Source: Gammaproteobacteria bacterium | GTDB lineage: Bacteria > Pseudomonadota > Gammaproteobacteria > Steroidobacterales > Steroidobacteraceae | DNA: 64,000 nt | Direction of reading: 5' to 3' | NCBI GenBank assembly: GCA_016874235.1 | Contig: VGUJ01000001.1 | Span: forward strand, 186,001-250,000 | Shown here: one piece after another, positions 33,815 through 42,406 of the stretch | Position numbering within the stretch: the stretch's first letter is position 1 | Layout of the letters: each line of letters begins with the position of its first letter | The notes under the pieces: model-generated | Databases searched by the model: none | What the model was told of the DNA's origin: nothing | What the model saw: only the letters and a program-made list of their open reading frames with translations | Translations under genes and position numbers: made by a program

Positions 33815-34251
33815 GGTCGTCGCTTGATGATGGCGATGGTGATACGAGAAATGCAAACGGGTTGACCCTGCTCGTTGCTGATATCGATGGTCCAGACCTG
33901 GCTGCGGGCGCCGGCATGTACGAGTCGAGTGATGCCCGTCACGGTTTCGCCCTCGCGCGCGGGGCGTAGGTGGTTGGCATTGATTTCCTGACCGACCGCC
34001 GCCTGGTCGTCGTTGAGAGACCAATTGGCGGCAATGCTCGCTAAGGACTCGGCAAACGCGACTGAGGCGCCGCCATGCAAGATGCGCATCGGTTGGCAGT
34101 TGTGTGAGGTGACCGGCATCGTGCCTTTGAGATAGTCGTCCCCGACCTCAGTGAGTACGATGCCAAGCGTCTCGACCATGGTGTCGTGCGCTTTCGCGTT
34201 CATCGCCGCGAGGGTTGCCTCGGGGCGCCAAGGAATTTTTTGTCCTTTCAC
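33811..34251 (-). CDS. Hotdog-fold thioesterase (PaaI/EntH-like)
   Basis: 146 residues. The hotdog fold is recognised by MRILHGGASVAFAESLASIA (about 55-74), where the HGG turn and the Glu in FAES form the usual 4HBT active site, and by EINANHLRPAREGETVTG. Members hydrolyse aryl- or acyl-CoA thioesters, including mischarged CoA adducts. The start overlaps the argH stop by 4 bp and its stop overlaps the next gene by 4 bp, so it is co-translated within the arginine operon. Any role in acyl-group turnover of the acylated arginine route is speculative. Confidence 0.88.
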   Translation of the reverse strand: MKGQKIPWRPEATLAAMNAKAHDTMVETLGIVLTEVGDDYLKGTMPVTSHNCQPMRILHGGASVAFAESLASIAANWSLNDDQAAVGQEINANHLRPAREGETVTGITRLVHAGARSQVWTIDISNEQGQPVCISRITIAIIKRRP

Positions 34252-35453
34252 GAGTTACCGCCTTCTTTGTCGGTTCGCAAAGCAGCGCCCACCCGTCTGT
34301 AGGCCTCTCTGAAGGGGATCCGTTCTTTGACTACGAGTTCATTAGCGCGTTCAGCCGCATGAATTGCCGGATCCATCATGATGCGCTCTGGCTTGAAGGA
34401 CATCGCATCGATGGCCGGCGCGACGATCGACGTGCTCGCGAGCGCGAGATCGATACCGCGGAAGAGCGGCGCCTTGAGCAATTGCAGATCGCGCTGATAG
34501 CCCGACGGCAGTTTGGCGAAGATGCCGAGCGCTTCGACGAGGCAGCCGTGTGCCGAGGCGGTTCGACCGCGCAGCAGCTCGAATACATCAGGATTGCGCT
34601 TTTGCGGCATGATCGAAGAGCCCGTCGTGAACTCGTCCGGCAGCTCGAGAAAGGCAAACTCCTGCGTATAGAAGAGACAGGTATCGGCCGCAAATCGTCC
34701 GAGGTCTTGCATCAACAACGTGATTTCGAAAAGTAGCTGCGCTTCGGCTTTGCCACGCGAGAGTTGCACCGCCGTGACCGGTTCGTGTGTTTCGTCGAAG
34801 TCGAGCGCCTGACGAGTCGACTCTCGGTCGATGGGCAGACCGGGCGTGCCGTAGCCTGCAGCCGAGCCGAGAGGATTTTTTCCGAGACGCCGTTGCACGG
34901 CGCGCAGGCCCGACGCATCGTCACGCAGCTCGGATGAAAAGCCGTTCGCCCATAGGCCGACGGAACTCGGCATCGCCTGCTGCATGTGGGTGTAGCCTGG
35001 CAACTCGATGTCGCCTTGTCGCGCAGCGAGGCGATCGAGCGCAGAGGCCACCTCTTCGGCTCCTCGCGTCAGTTGCTCGGTGACGTCGCGCAAGTAAAGC
35101 CGAAGTGCCGTCAGCACCTGATCGTTACGAGAGCGTCCGAGGTGAATACGACCACCCGCTTCGCCGATTTTCGCCGTGAGGCGCCGCTCGAGCGCAGTCT
35201 GACCGTCTTCGTCCGAGAGCTCGATCTTCCACTCACCTTTGGCATGCGATGCAGCCTGGGCCTCGAGGCCGCTCTCGATGGCTTCGCAGTCGGCATCCGA
35301 GAGGAGGCCTTGCTCGTTCAGCATCTGGGCGTGAGCGATCGAGGCGCGTGCGTCATACGGAACAAGGCGCTCGTCGAGAGCGTGATCCTCTCCCGCCGTG
35401 AAGGCGAGCACCCGCTCATCAAGCGGTGCGCCTTTATCCCAGAGGCGACTCAT
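34248..35453 (-). CDS. argH: Argininosuccinate lyase (short form)
   Basis: 401 residues, shorter than the ~460 of E. coli ArgH; the missing part is at the C-terminus. The catalytic core is intact: SRNDQVLTALRLYL, PGYTHMQQAMPSS with the catalytic His, and the superfamily signature GSSIMPQKRNPD with the catalytic Ser. It splits argininosuccinate into arginine and fumarate, the last step of the pathway. The gene overlaps argB upstream and the thioesterase downstream by 4 bp each. The short C-terminus seems natural, since the ORF ends directly in the next coupled gene. Confidence 0.95.
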   Translation of the reverse strand: MSRLWDKGAPLDERVLAFTAGEDHALDERLVPYDARASIAHAQMLNEQGLLSDADCEAIESGLEAQAASHAKGEWKIELSDEDGQTALERRLTAKIGEAGGRIHLGRSRNDQVLTALRLYLRDVTEQLTRGAEEVASALDRLAARQGDIELPGYTHMQQAMPSSVGLWANGFSSELRDDASGLRAVQRRLGKNPLGSAAGYGTPGLPIDRESTRQALDFDETHEPVTAVQLSRGKAEAQLLFEITLLMQDLGRFAADTCLFYTQEFAFLELPDEFTTGSSIMPQKRNPDVFELLRGRTASAHGCLVEALGIFAKLPSGYQRDLQLLKAPLFRGIDLALASTSIVAPAIDAMSFKPERIMMDPAIHAAERANELVVKERIPFREAYRRVGAALRTDKEGGNS

Positions 35454-36397
35454 GACTTCGAGCTGCTGCCGGCCGCAAGTTCGGTCGGTGCGAGCTTGCC
35501 GATGTCGGCCACGACGAGTGTGCCGGTTCCTTCGTTGGTGAAGACCTCTGCGAGGATGGCATCCGGCGACTTGTAAGAGATAACGTGGACGCGTTTGACA
35601 CCACCCTGGATTGCACCCTCGATCGCTTTTGCTTTTGGGAGCATGCCATCGATGATGCGCTTCTCGTCGCGTAGCCGTTTAATTCCCGCGAGATCCGTAC
35701 AAGAAATGACGGAGGACGGGTCCTCTACGCGCTCGAGGATGCCGGGAGCGCCGGTACAAAGAATAAGTTTTTCTGCGCCGAGCGCTGCCCCGATGGCCGA
35801 GGCTACGGTATCGGCATTGATGTTCAGCAAGGTGCCAGAGCCGTCGCTGGAGAGCGGGGAGATCACTGGCATGAGTCCATTGTCGAGGAGTTTGCGCAGG
35901 ACGTCGGTATCGATGTAGTCGATGTCGCCGACGAAACCGTAGTCGATGGTCGCATCGCCCGTTTGTAGTTTTACGGGGGCGCGCTTGTGAGCCTGGATGA
36001 GACCGGCATCGACGCCGCTGAGACCGATCGCTCGAATCTCGAGCTCACGGCAGGTTGCGAGAATGCGTGTATTGATGAGTCCCGAGAGCACCATGGCCGT
36101 GGCATCGATGGAGCGAGCATCGGTGACACGCCGGCCTTCCACCATTTGGGTCGGTACGCCGAGCTTCTCGGTGACTTCGGTGAGCTGCGGACCGCCGCCG
36201 TGCACGAACACGACGCGGATTCCGAGCGAGTGGAGAATGGCGATCTGTTCGATCAAGCCTCGCGTGGCATCGGGATCACCGAACACGCCACCGCCTGCTT
36301 TGACGACGAAAGTCTTCCCCTTGTATAAGCGGATGTACGGGGCCGCGCTACGCAGTGCTCGGATGACGGCGGCAGGGTCGACTCGGTGCGTGATCAT
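35450..36397 (-). CDS. argB: Acylglutamate kinase (ArgB)
   Basis: 315 residues. Amino-acid kinase fold: KGKTFVVKAGGGVFGD, FVHGGGPQLTEV, GLSGVDAGLIQA and LNINADTVASAIG are the conserved blocks. It phosphorylates N-acetylglutamate, or another N-acylglutamate. The N-terminal 25 residues (VIRALRSAAPYIRLYKGK) resemble those of the N-acetylglutamate synthase/kinase group found in Xanthomonadales, but no C-terminal GNAT acetyltransferase domain is present, so the synthase activity must come from elsewhere. Overlaps argF' and argH by 4 bp each. Confidence 0.93.
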   Translation of the reverse strand: MITHRVDPAAVIRALRSAAPYIRLYKGKTFVVKAGGGVFGDPDATRGLIEQIAILHSLGIRVVFVHGGGPQLTEVTEKLGVPTQMVEGRRVTDARSIDATAMVLSGLINTRILATCRELEIRAIGLSGVDAGLIQAHKRAPVKLQTGDATIDYGFVGDIDYIDTDVLRKLLDNGLMPVISPLSSDGSGTLLNINADTVASAIGAALGAEKLILCTGAPGILERVEDPSSVISCTDLAGIKRLRDEKRIIDGMLPKAKAIEGAIQGGVKRVHVISYKSPDAILAEVFTNEGTGTLVVADIGKLAPTELAAGSSSKS

Positions 36398-37407
36398 CGT
36401 TCGGCTCCTCCATTCGAAAGCATGCGGTGCAGCACCGCCATCTGTGCGGGCAAACGATTGTGTGCCTCGCGTTGAACCACACTGCGCGGACCGTCGAGTA
36501 CTTCATCGGCGACGGCTACGTTGCGGCGTACCGGCAGACAATGCATGAACTTGCAGTCGCTCGCGGATTTTGAAAACCAATTCTCGCGTACGCACCAGTC
36601 GGTGAGGCCCGCGCGTAGCGTGGCATCGCCGACGGAGTCGCCGTAATGCGCAGTCGATCCCCATTCTTTGGCGTACACCACGTGAGCACCGTTGAGCGCT
36701 TCGGATCGATCGTTGGTTTCGCGAACCGAGCCGCCGGAGGCCGCTGCGGCCGCTCGCGCTTTATCCATGATTTCTGGTGGGAGCGCAAAACCCTCCGGGC
36801 GAAGCACGACGACTTCCATGCCGCGTTGTGCGGCTATGTGCACGGTGGCGGCAGGAACGGCGAGCGGCGTCACGCGCGGATGATTCGCCCAAGTGAGCAC
36901 GAACTTCGCACGCTGAGGTACTCGAAGGTCTTCGAGGGTTTTCCAGTCGGCGAGCGCCTGACACGGGTGATTCATTGCCGACTCGAGATTGATGAGCGGC
37001 TTGTCGACGACTGCAGCCATCGCCTTGAAGTTGGTCTCTGCCAAATCATGACGAAGATCTTTGCCCTCGGCGAAGGCGCGGATACCGAGTGCGTCGGCAT
37101 ACGATGCGAGCACGGGGAGTCCTTCGCGTACGTGCTCGGCCGCCGCGCCATTCATGATCGCGCCGGTGCGTGTTTCGAGTTGCCAAGTTCCCTGGCCCGG
37201 TGTGATCACGAAGGACTGGCCGCCGAGCCGCATCATGCCGACTTGAAACGAAGAGAGCGTGCGTAGCGAGGGGTTGAAGAATACGAGCCCGAGAATCTTC
37301 CCAGTGAGTGCGCGCGGTTCGGGGTGTTCTTCGAGGCGACGAGCGAGCGCGAGCAGATCGAGGATCTCCTCACGACTGAAGTCTGCGAGATCGAGAAAGT
37401 GTTTCAT
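36394..37407 (-). CDS. N-acylornithine carbamoyltransferase (AOTC/SOTC family, ArgF')
   Basis: 337 residues from the ATG at 37407, which overlaps the argD stop by 4 bp; an open frame further upstream is not used. The carbamoyl-phosphate loop reads FFNPSLRT instead of the STRTR of ornithine transcarbamoylases. The protein also has INLESAMNHPCQALADW and FMHCLPVRRN, the latter diagnostic of N-acetyl- or N-succinylornithine carbamoyltransferases from Xanthomonas and Bacteroides. In the loop that selects the acyl group the sequence is MNGAAAEHV: the position occupied by Glu92 in the Xanthomonas and Pro90 in the Bacteroides enzyme appears to be Ala. It makes N-acylcitrulline, so a deacylase must act afterwards. 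Confidence 0.9.
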   Translation of the reverse strand: MKHFLDLADFSREEILDLLALARRLEEHPEPRALTGKILGLVFFNPSLRTLSSFQVGMMRLGGQSFVITPGQGTWQLETRTGAIMNGAAAEHVREGLPVLASYADALGIRAFAEGKDLRHDLAETNFKAMAAVVDKPLINLESAMNHPCQALADWKTLEDLRVPQRAKFVLTWANHPRVTPLAVPAATVHIAAQRGMEVVVLRPEGFALPPEIMDKARAAAAASGGSVRETNDRSEALNGAHVVYAKEWGSTAHYGDSVGDATLRAGLTDWCVRENWFSKSASDCKFMHCLPVRRNVAVADEVLDGPRSVVQREAHNRLPAQMAVLHRMLSNGGAER

Positions 37408-38540
37408 AGGTCTTGCAGGGCCTCTCTCAGGAGGTCGACGTGTGTTTCCTGAAGAATGTACGGGGGCAAGAGTCGGACAACATGCGGATCGCCACTCGTG
37501 CCGACGAGGATGTTCCGCTCCAGCAGTGACTTCTGGATATCTTTGGCCGGCCGAGAGCAAATCAGGCCGTGCAGGAAACCCGCGCCCTGGTGACCGGTGA
37601 CGGGGCCCACAGTGCATGTATCTCGCAAGTACTTTGCAACACGACGAACGTTTTCGAGAAGTTTTTCGTTCTCGATAGCTTCGATCACCGCCTCGATGGC
37701 CGCGCAGGCCATCGGTCCGCCGCCGAAGGTGGTACCGAGCCCTTCCAGTTTGAGAGCGCTCGTGACGCGAGGGGTCATCAGCAAGGCGCCACAGGGAAAG
37801 CCGTTACCGAGCGCTTTGGCCGTCGTGATCATGTCTGGCATGACACCGTAGAAATGCGCGGCGAAAGGCTGACCGCTACGACCGACGCCGATTTGTACTT
37901 CGTCGAAGATGAGCAAAGTACCGGTCTCGTTGCAGCGCGCACGAAGTGCAGCGAGGAATTCGTGACCCAAGTCGAAGGCACCGCCGACACCTTGAACCGG
38001 TTCGACGATGACCGCCGCCGTATCGGAATCGATCTGACCCGCGATCGCGCTGACGTCACGTCGCGGGATCCAGCCGATGTCGAAAGGTGCGCGTGGGAAT
38101 TCGTACCATTTTTGATCTGCTCCCCAGGTCACTGCGCCGGCGGCCGCAGTGCGTCCATGCCAGCCGCCTTCGATAGCGACGATCTTGGAGCGATGCGTCA
38201 TCTTGAACGCCATACGCAGTGCGTTTTCGTTGGCTTCTGCGCCCGAGTTCACGAAAAAAATGCTGTCGAAATGACCGCCCGCGAAGCGGGCGAGCCGGGT
38301 GGCAGCGCGTGCTCTCACATCCATGGGCACGGCGTTACTCTGGAAGCTACAAGCATCGGCTTGTCGAGCCAGCGCGCGCGTCCAGCCCGCGTGCTTGTAG
38401 CCGAGCGCCGCGACGGCGTGACCGCCATAAAGATCGAGAATATGGCGCCCGTCCCGCGTATGCAGCCACACGCCTTCCGCATCGATCACCTCGATGGGGT
38501 ATTGCGCGAAAACCGGAGCGAGATGATCGATAGGACTCAT
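37404..38540 (-). CDS. argD: Acylornithine aminotransferase (ArgD-like, class III PLP)
   Basis: 378 residues. PLP enzyme with ILDLYGGHAVAALGYKH near the N-terminus, NSGAEANENALRMA (phosphate site), EPVQGVGG, LLIFDEVQIGVGRSG and TTAKALGNGFPCGAL, where the Lys forms the Schiff base. It converts N-acylglutamate semialdehyde to N-acylornithine, which is the substrate of the downstream carbamoyltransferase. It starts 24 bp after argC, the widest gap in the arginine operon, and its stop overlaps the ArgF' start. Confidence 0.93.
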   Translation of the reverse strand: MSPIDHLAPVFAQYPIEVIDAEGVWLHTRDGRHILDLYGGHAVAALGYKHAGWTRALARQADACSFQSNAVPMDVRARAATRLARFAGGHFDSIFFVNSGAEANENALRMAFKMTHRSKIVAIEGGWHGRTAAAGAVTWGADQKWYEFPRAPFDIGWIPRRDVSAIAGQIDSDTAAVIVEPVQGVGGAFDLGHEFLAALRARCNETGTLLIFDEVQIGVGRSGQPFAAHFYGVMPDMITTAKALGNGFPCGALLMTPRVTSALKLEGLGTTFGGGPMACAAIEAVIEAIENEKLLENVRRVAKYLRDTCTVGPVTGHQGAGFLHGLICSRPAKDIQKSLLERNILVGTSGDPHVVRLLPPYILQETHVDLLREALQDL

Positions 38541-38564
38541 TAGTAAAGGCTCTCAGGTAAAAGG

Positions 38565-39632
38565 TCAGGTCCAGCCTGCAGCCGGTGCCGTGAGACCGAT
38601 ATGCTCGGGCAAATTGAGTAAACGGTTCATCCACTGCACGGCGCCCCCGGCGGCGCCCTTGGTGAGGTTGTCGATCACGCACATCACGGCGAGCGTGCGG
38701 CCATCGGTGGAGGCATGCAGACACGCGTAATTACTCGCGACCACGTCCTTGAGGCGAGGCGGGGTATCGACGATATGAACGAATACCGAGCCCTCATAGA
38801 AGCCGCGCAACTTAGTGAGGAGCGCTTTAGAATCTAGGCCCACATATGCCGGCGCGAGGGTGGCTTGCACGGCGACATGGATCCCGCGGGCGAACGGACC
38901 GGAGTGAGGTACGAAGGCGAAGTTCGCCGTGATTCCGCTTGCCGCCGTGGCGCAGGCGGTGATCTCCGGAGCATGACGGTGGGCGAGTGCGTTGTAAGCG
39001 TAAAAATCGCTGTGCCGCGTTGGATGATGCGTACCGTCGACTGGCTTTCGGCCTGAGCCTGTGCTGCCGGTGACGCCGCTGACGAAGAGCGTCGGCGTGA
39101 CGAGACCCAGCGAGAGTAACGGCACACTCGCGAGCAAAGTTGCCGTCGCGAAGCAGCCCGGGTGGGCGACGTGCGGTGTCGGTGACTGTTGCAAATGCTC
39201 GGGCAGGGCGCAGGTGAAATCTTTGAGTCGTGACGGTGCGCCGTGAGGATGCTTGTAGACCGCGGCATACGCATCCGCCGAGGCGTAGCGGTAGTCGGCC
39301 GAGATATCGACGACGCGGGGATGGGTGCCCGCAGCTTCCGCAGCCTTCAACAGCTTGTCGATGAGCTCGGCACTGACGCCATGAGGTGCTGCCGAAAAGA
39401 CAGCGCTCTTCGGCAGCGTCGTGATGAGTGTCGTGATCTCCGATTCGGAGAGGAAGCGCAGGTCACCCAGCGCTGGCGCGAGGTGGGGGAGGGCTTTTGC
39501 GACCGATTCGCCGGGTTGCGAGTCGGACATGACACCGGCGATTTCGAGTTGCGGGTGACCCGCCACGAGGCGAAGGACTTCGCCCGCGACGTAGCCCGTG
39601 CCGCCGAGCACGAGTGTCGGAATCTTCTTCAC
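38565..39632 (-). CDS. argC: N-acylglutamyl-phosphate reductase
   Basis: 355 residues. NADP-binding GGTGYVAGEVLRLVAGHP near the N-terminus, the catalytic Cys in HPGCFATATLLAS (about residue 160), GSTGSGRKPVDGTHH, and the substrate His in YNALAHRHAPEI. It reduces acylglutamyl phosphate to the semialdehyde. The start overlaps the DUF1611 stop by 4 bp, which ties synthesis of the two proteins together. Nothing suggests loss of activity. Confidence 0.95.
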   Translation of the reverse strand: MKKIPTLVLGGTGYVAGEVLRLVAGHPQLEIAGVMSDSQPGESVAKALPHLAPALGDLRFLSESEITTLITTLPKSAVFSAAPHGVSAELIDKLLKAAEAAGTHPRVVDISADYRYASADAYAAVYKHPHGAPSRLKDFTCALPEHLQQSPTPHVAHPGCFATATLLASVPLLSLGLVTPTLFVSGVTGSTGSGRKPVDGTHHPTRHSDFYAYNALAHRHAPEITACATAASGITANFAFVPHSGPFARGIHVAVQATLAPAYVGLDSKALLTKLRGFYEGSVFVHIVDTPPRLKDVVASNYACLHASTDGRTLAVMCVIDNLTKGAAGGAVQWMNRLLNLPEHIGLTAPAAGWT

Positions 39633-40708
39633 GATGCTGCCACCACGGGGGATCGTGCGCCGAGTCCGATGGCATCGATGACGCAGTCGCCGAGCGCTGC
39701 GCCATCGGATAGCGCATTGAAGGCAGCGACGTTCATCTGCTCGCGAATGATGTCGACGCCGACGGCGTTGTCGGTGGCTGGCCCGGTCACCGCGCAGGGC
39801 TCGATCCCGAAGCGCTCACGCAGTAATTTGACGCCGCCCCAGGCTGCGACGGGATCGTTCGCCGACAGGACGACACCCGTCAGTGCTCGACGGATGTCAG
39901 CGCTTTCGAGAATCGAGTCGACGCCGTAGGTGCCGAGAATGCCATCGCCAAGCTCGAAGACGATGACATCGGGTTTCTTGACTGCGATGTCGGTGATCAT
40001 CGTGCGTGTGAGCGCAGGACCGACGGCACGAGTCGTCGTGATGATCCCGAGATCGGTGAAGATCATGGAATTTCTCGCGCCCGCATCTTCCATGGCGAGG
40101 ATGTCGCGACGGAGTGAGACGCCTGTCGCCTTGAAGCAATCGACGACGAGACCGCGATGACGCATACGACTTACCATCGCGCAGGCCGCAGCGGTCTTAC
40201 CTGCTTCCATGCACGTGCCAGCGAGTGCCACGACGGGAACGCCTTGGGAATCGAGCGGCGCTGCGAGATCGAGTTTTCGATAACCGGCTCGCGCTGGCAC
40301 GCCGATACGCTCGCCGAGGTAGGGGAAGTGCAACACCACGCCCAGCACGCGACAGTCGAAGGGTTTGCCTTTGTCAGGGTTGGTCGAATCGCATACGCCC
40401 AAGACACCGCCGATGTTGAGCATCTGGATCACATCGCCCACGGCGAGTTTCTCGGGTACGTGACCCGAGTAACCGAATAGGGCTTTTCGATGTCCAAGCG
40501 CGCCGACGACGATGTCACCCTTCGTGACCTTCGCCATGCGGCCGCTCGTCAGTTCGAGCGTGTTATAGCTCGACTTGGTGTTCAGGATTTCCACGACCAC
40601 CACGACACCTTCTTCCGAAGGCAGATTTTCCGTGGCGATGCGCAACTCTTGTCCGAGACCACAGGCCTGCGTGACGGAGGCGATCTTGTCGACGACGATA
40701 GTTCTCAT
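39629..40708 (-). CDS. DUF1611 P-loop protein inside the arginine operon; candidate N-acylglutamate synthase
   Basis: 359 residues. The first ~150 residues are a beta-rich domain (GVVVVVEILNTKSSYNTLEL, GALGHRKALFGYSGH). The C-terminal part is a P-loop domain with Walker A GTCMEAGKT (164-172), then VDCFKATGVSLRRD and PDVIVFELGDGILGTYGVDS. This is the DUF1611/COG3367 family. From memory, one member (DgcN) was reported to N-acetylate D-glutamate. The gene overlaps argG upstream and argC downstream by 4 bp each, so it belongs to arginine synthesis. No argA, argJ or NAGS domain is in the cluster. I infer that it may make the N-acylglutamate that ArgB uses; a regulatory role is the alternative. Confidence 0.8.
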   Translation of the reverse strand: MRTIVVDKIASVTQACGLGQELRIATENLPSEEGVVVVVEILNTKSSYNTLELTSGRMAKVTKGDIVVGALGHRKALFGYSGHVPEKLAVGDVIQMLNIGGVLGVCDSTNPDKGKPFDCRVLGVVLHFPYLGERIGVPARAGYRKLDLAAPLDSQGVPVVALAGTCMEAGKTAAACAMVSRMRHRGLVVDCFKATGVSLRRDILAMEDAGARNSMIFTDLGIITTTRAVGPALTRTMITDIAVKKPDVIVFELGDGILGTYGVDSILESADIRRALTGVVLSANDPVAAWGGVKLLRERFGIEPCAVTGPATDNAVGVDIIREQMNVAAFNALSDGAALGDCVIDAIGLGARSPVVAAS

Positions 40709-41931
40709 TTCTTGAAAGTCCCCTGAGCTGTCGCGAGCTCACCTGCTCGACGATGGAAAACACCTGTGAGTCCGACGATGCGTGAGAAGCCGAGTGCGTC
40801 GGCAGCCGTCCATTCTCCCGTGGCTTCACCGTAAACGCCCTTCGAGGCGGCCATCAGCGAGTAAGGAGAGTCCACGCCCTCGACGAATACCGAGCCCGGG
40901 CGGAAGAGCACGTTTACGACGCCCGTTACGCGTTGCTGAGACGAGATGAAGAACGCCTCGATGTCCCGGCATACCGGATCGAGGAGTTGCCCTTCATGAA
41001 CCCAGTCGCCATAAGGTCCAGACAGCATTTCTTTGATTCGCTGCTGTCGCCCGGTGAGTACGAGCTTCTCGAGTTCGCGATGGGCATTGAGCAGCACTTC
41101 GGCAGCGGGCGCTTCGAAGGCTACGCGCCCTTTGGTGCCGATGATGGTATCGCCGAGATGAATGCCCCGACCGATGCCGAAAGGCCCGGCAAGCGCTTCG
41201 AGCGTCTCGATGACCTCCACGGGTGACATCGCTTTGCCATCGAGGCCGCAGGGCACGCCGTTTTGAAAGTGCACCGCATACCGCTTAGGTGCTCGCGGTT
41301 GAGTGAACGCCTCTTTCGAGAGTACCCAGGCGTCATCGGGAATGCTGCCTTGGGAGGTCAAGGTCTCTTTTCCGCCGATGCTCACGCCCCAGAGGCCGCG
41401 ATTGATCGAGTAGGCCGCGCCGAAGGGTGGCACGGGCAAGTTTCGAGTCTGCAGAAATTCCAACTCTTCCTGTCGCTTGAAGTGTCGATCTCGGACGGGT
41501 GCGATCACCTCGAGTTCGGGCGCGAGCGTTCGCAGGGCGACTTCAAAGCGAACTTGGTCGTTTCCGGCGGCCGTGCAGCCGTGGGCAATGCTGCCCGTAC
41601 CGAGCTTTCGCGCCATGACCGCGATCGTCTGGGCTTGCATCACGCGTTCGGCACCGACGCAGAGCGGATAGAGCTGACCACGTCGGACGTTGCCCATGAT
41701 GAGGAATCGCAGCACTTGATCAAAGTAATCGGCACGGGCATCAATCTGGTGGTGCTCGACGGCACCGAGCGCGAGCGCTCGTTGTTCGAGCGTCTTGGCC
41801 GCCTCAGCATCGATACCGCCCGTGTCGACCGTGACCGTGATGATTGGGCGTTGATATTGCTCTTTGAGCCAAGGCACCAAGAAAGAGGTGTCGAGGCCGC
41901 CCGAGTAGGCGAGAACGATGGGCTGAGACAT
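40705..41931 (-). CDS. argG: Argininosuccinate synthase
   Basis: 408 residues, normal length. PP-loop ATP-pyrophosphatase motif AYSGGLDTSFLVPWL at residues 9-23, and the conserved IAHGCTAAGNDQVRFE (about 115-130). It condenses citrulline and aspartate to argininosuccinate. It begins 9 bp after argR and overlaps the DUF1611 start by 4 bp. It is the first enzyme gene of the operon, as in Xanthomonas clusters where argG also lies near the acylornithine carbamoyltransferase gene. Confidence 0.97.
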   Translation of the reverse strand: MSQPIVLAYSGGLDTSFLVPWLKEQYQRPIITVTVDTGGIDAEAAKTLEQRALALGAVEHHQIDARADYFDQVLRFLIMGNVRRGQLYPLCVGAERVMQAQTIAVMARKLGTGSIAHGCTAAGNDQVRFEVALRTLAPELEVIAPVRDRHFKRQEELEFLQTRNLPVPPFGAAYSINRGLWGVSIGGKETLTSQGSIPDDAWVLSKEAFTQPRAPKRYAVHFQNGVPCGLDGKAMSPVEVIETLEALAGPFGIGRGIHLGDTIIGTKGRVAFEAPAAEVLLNAHRELEKLVLTGRQQRIKEMLSGPYGDWVHEGQLLDPVCRDIEAFFISSQQRVTGVVNVLFRPGSVFVEGVDSPYSLMAASKGVYGEATGEWTAADALGFSRIVGLTGVFHRRAGELATAQGTFKK

Positions 41932-41940
41932 GGAAAATCC

Positions 41941-42390
41941 TTAGACGCGGAAGAGTTCGCGCAGGCGCGCGACGACGGCCGTCTGCGCAGCAGCGCTGTC
42001 GGTGGCAATGAAAATGGTGTCGTCACCCGAGATCGTTCCGGCGATTTCGGGCCACTCGGCCTTATCGATGGCGATCGCGACACTTTGGGCCGCGCCGACG
42101 GTGGTACGCAGGACGGTGAGCGAGCTGCCGGCGGTGGCGACCCCTCTGACGAACTGCCGCAGGGTTCCAAAGTCATCGAGTGAGCGTTGGGTGGAATCAG
42201 GGGCGAGGTAGCGCCCCCCGGCCTTGAGTACGCCGAGATCGCGCAGGTCGCGACTCACCGACGACTGGGTGACTGGAAACCCCTGCGCCTTCAAAAGGTC
42301 GACGATCTCCCCCTGTTTGCGCACGGCACTCCCGCGCAGGAGGCGCAGGATGGCGTTTCGGCGATCGGTTTGTTGGAGATCGGTCTGCAT
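41941..42390 (-). CDS. argR: Arginine repressor ArgR
   Basis: 149 residues from the ATG at 42390; an ATG at 42411 is also possible but falls inside the operator. The N-terminal winged helix (AILRLLRGSAVRKQGEIVDLL, with TQSSVSRDLRDLGV as recognition helix) is followed by the C-terminal hexamerisation and arginine-binding domain (GTISGDDTIFIAT). ArgR is the first gene of the arginine operon, 9 bp before argG, so it would autoregulate the whole unit. No Shine-Dalgarno sequence precedes either start; the message may be leaderless. Confidence 0.94.
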   Translation of the reverse strand: MQTDLQQTDRRNAILRLLRGSAVRKQGEIVDLLKAQGFPVTQSSVSRDLRDLGVLKAGGRYLAPDSTQRSLDDFGTLRQFVRGVATAGSSLTVLRTTVGAAQSVAIAIDKAEWPEIAGTISGDDTIFIATDSAAAQTAVVARLRELFRV

Positions 42391-42406
42391 AAAAGTGCGC
42401 GCATTA

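Noticed and set aside
41263-42183. Plus-strand open frame of 306 codons opposite argG and argR
   Set aside because: Antisense to two motif-verified genes; no start signal and no domain.
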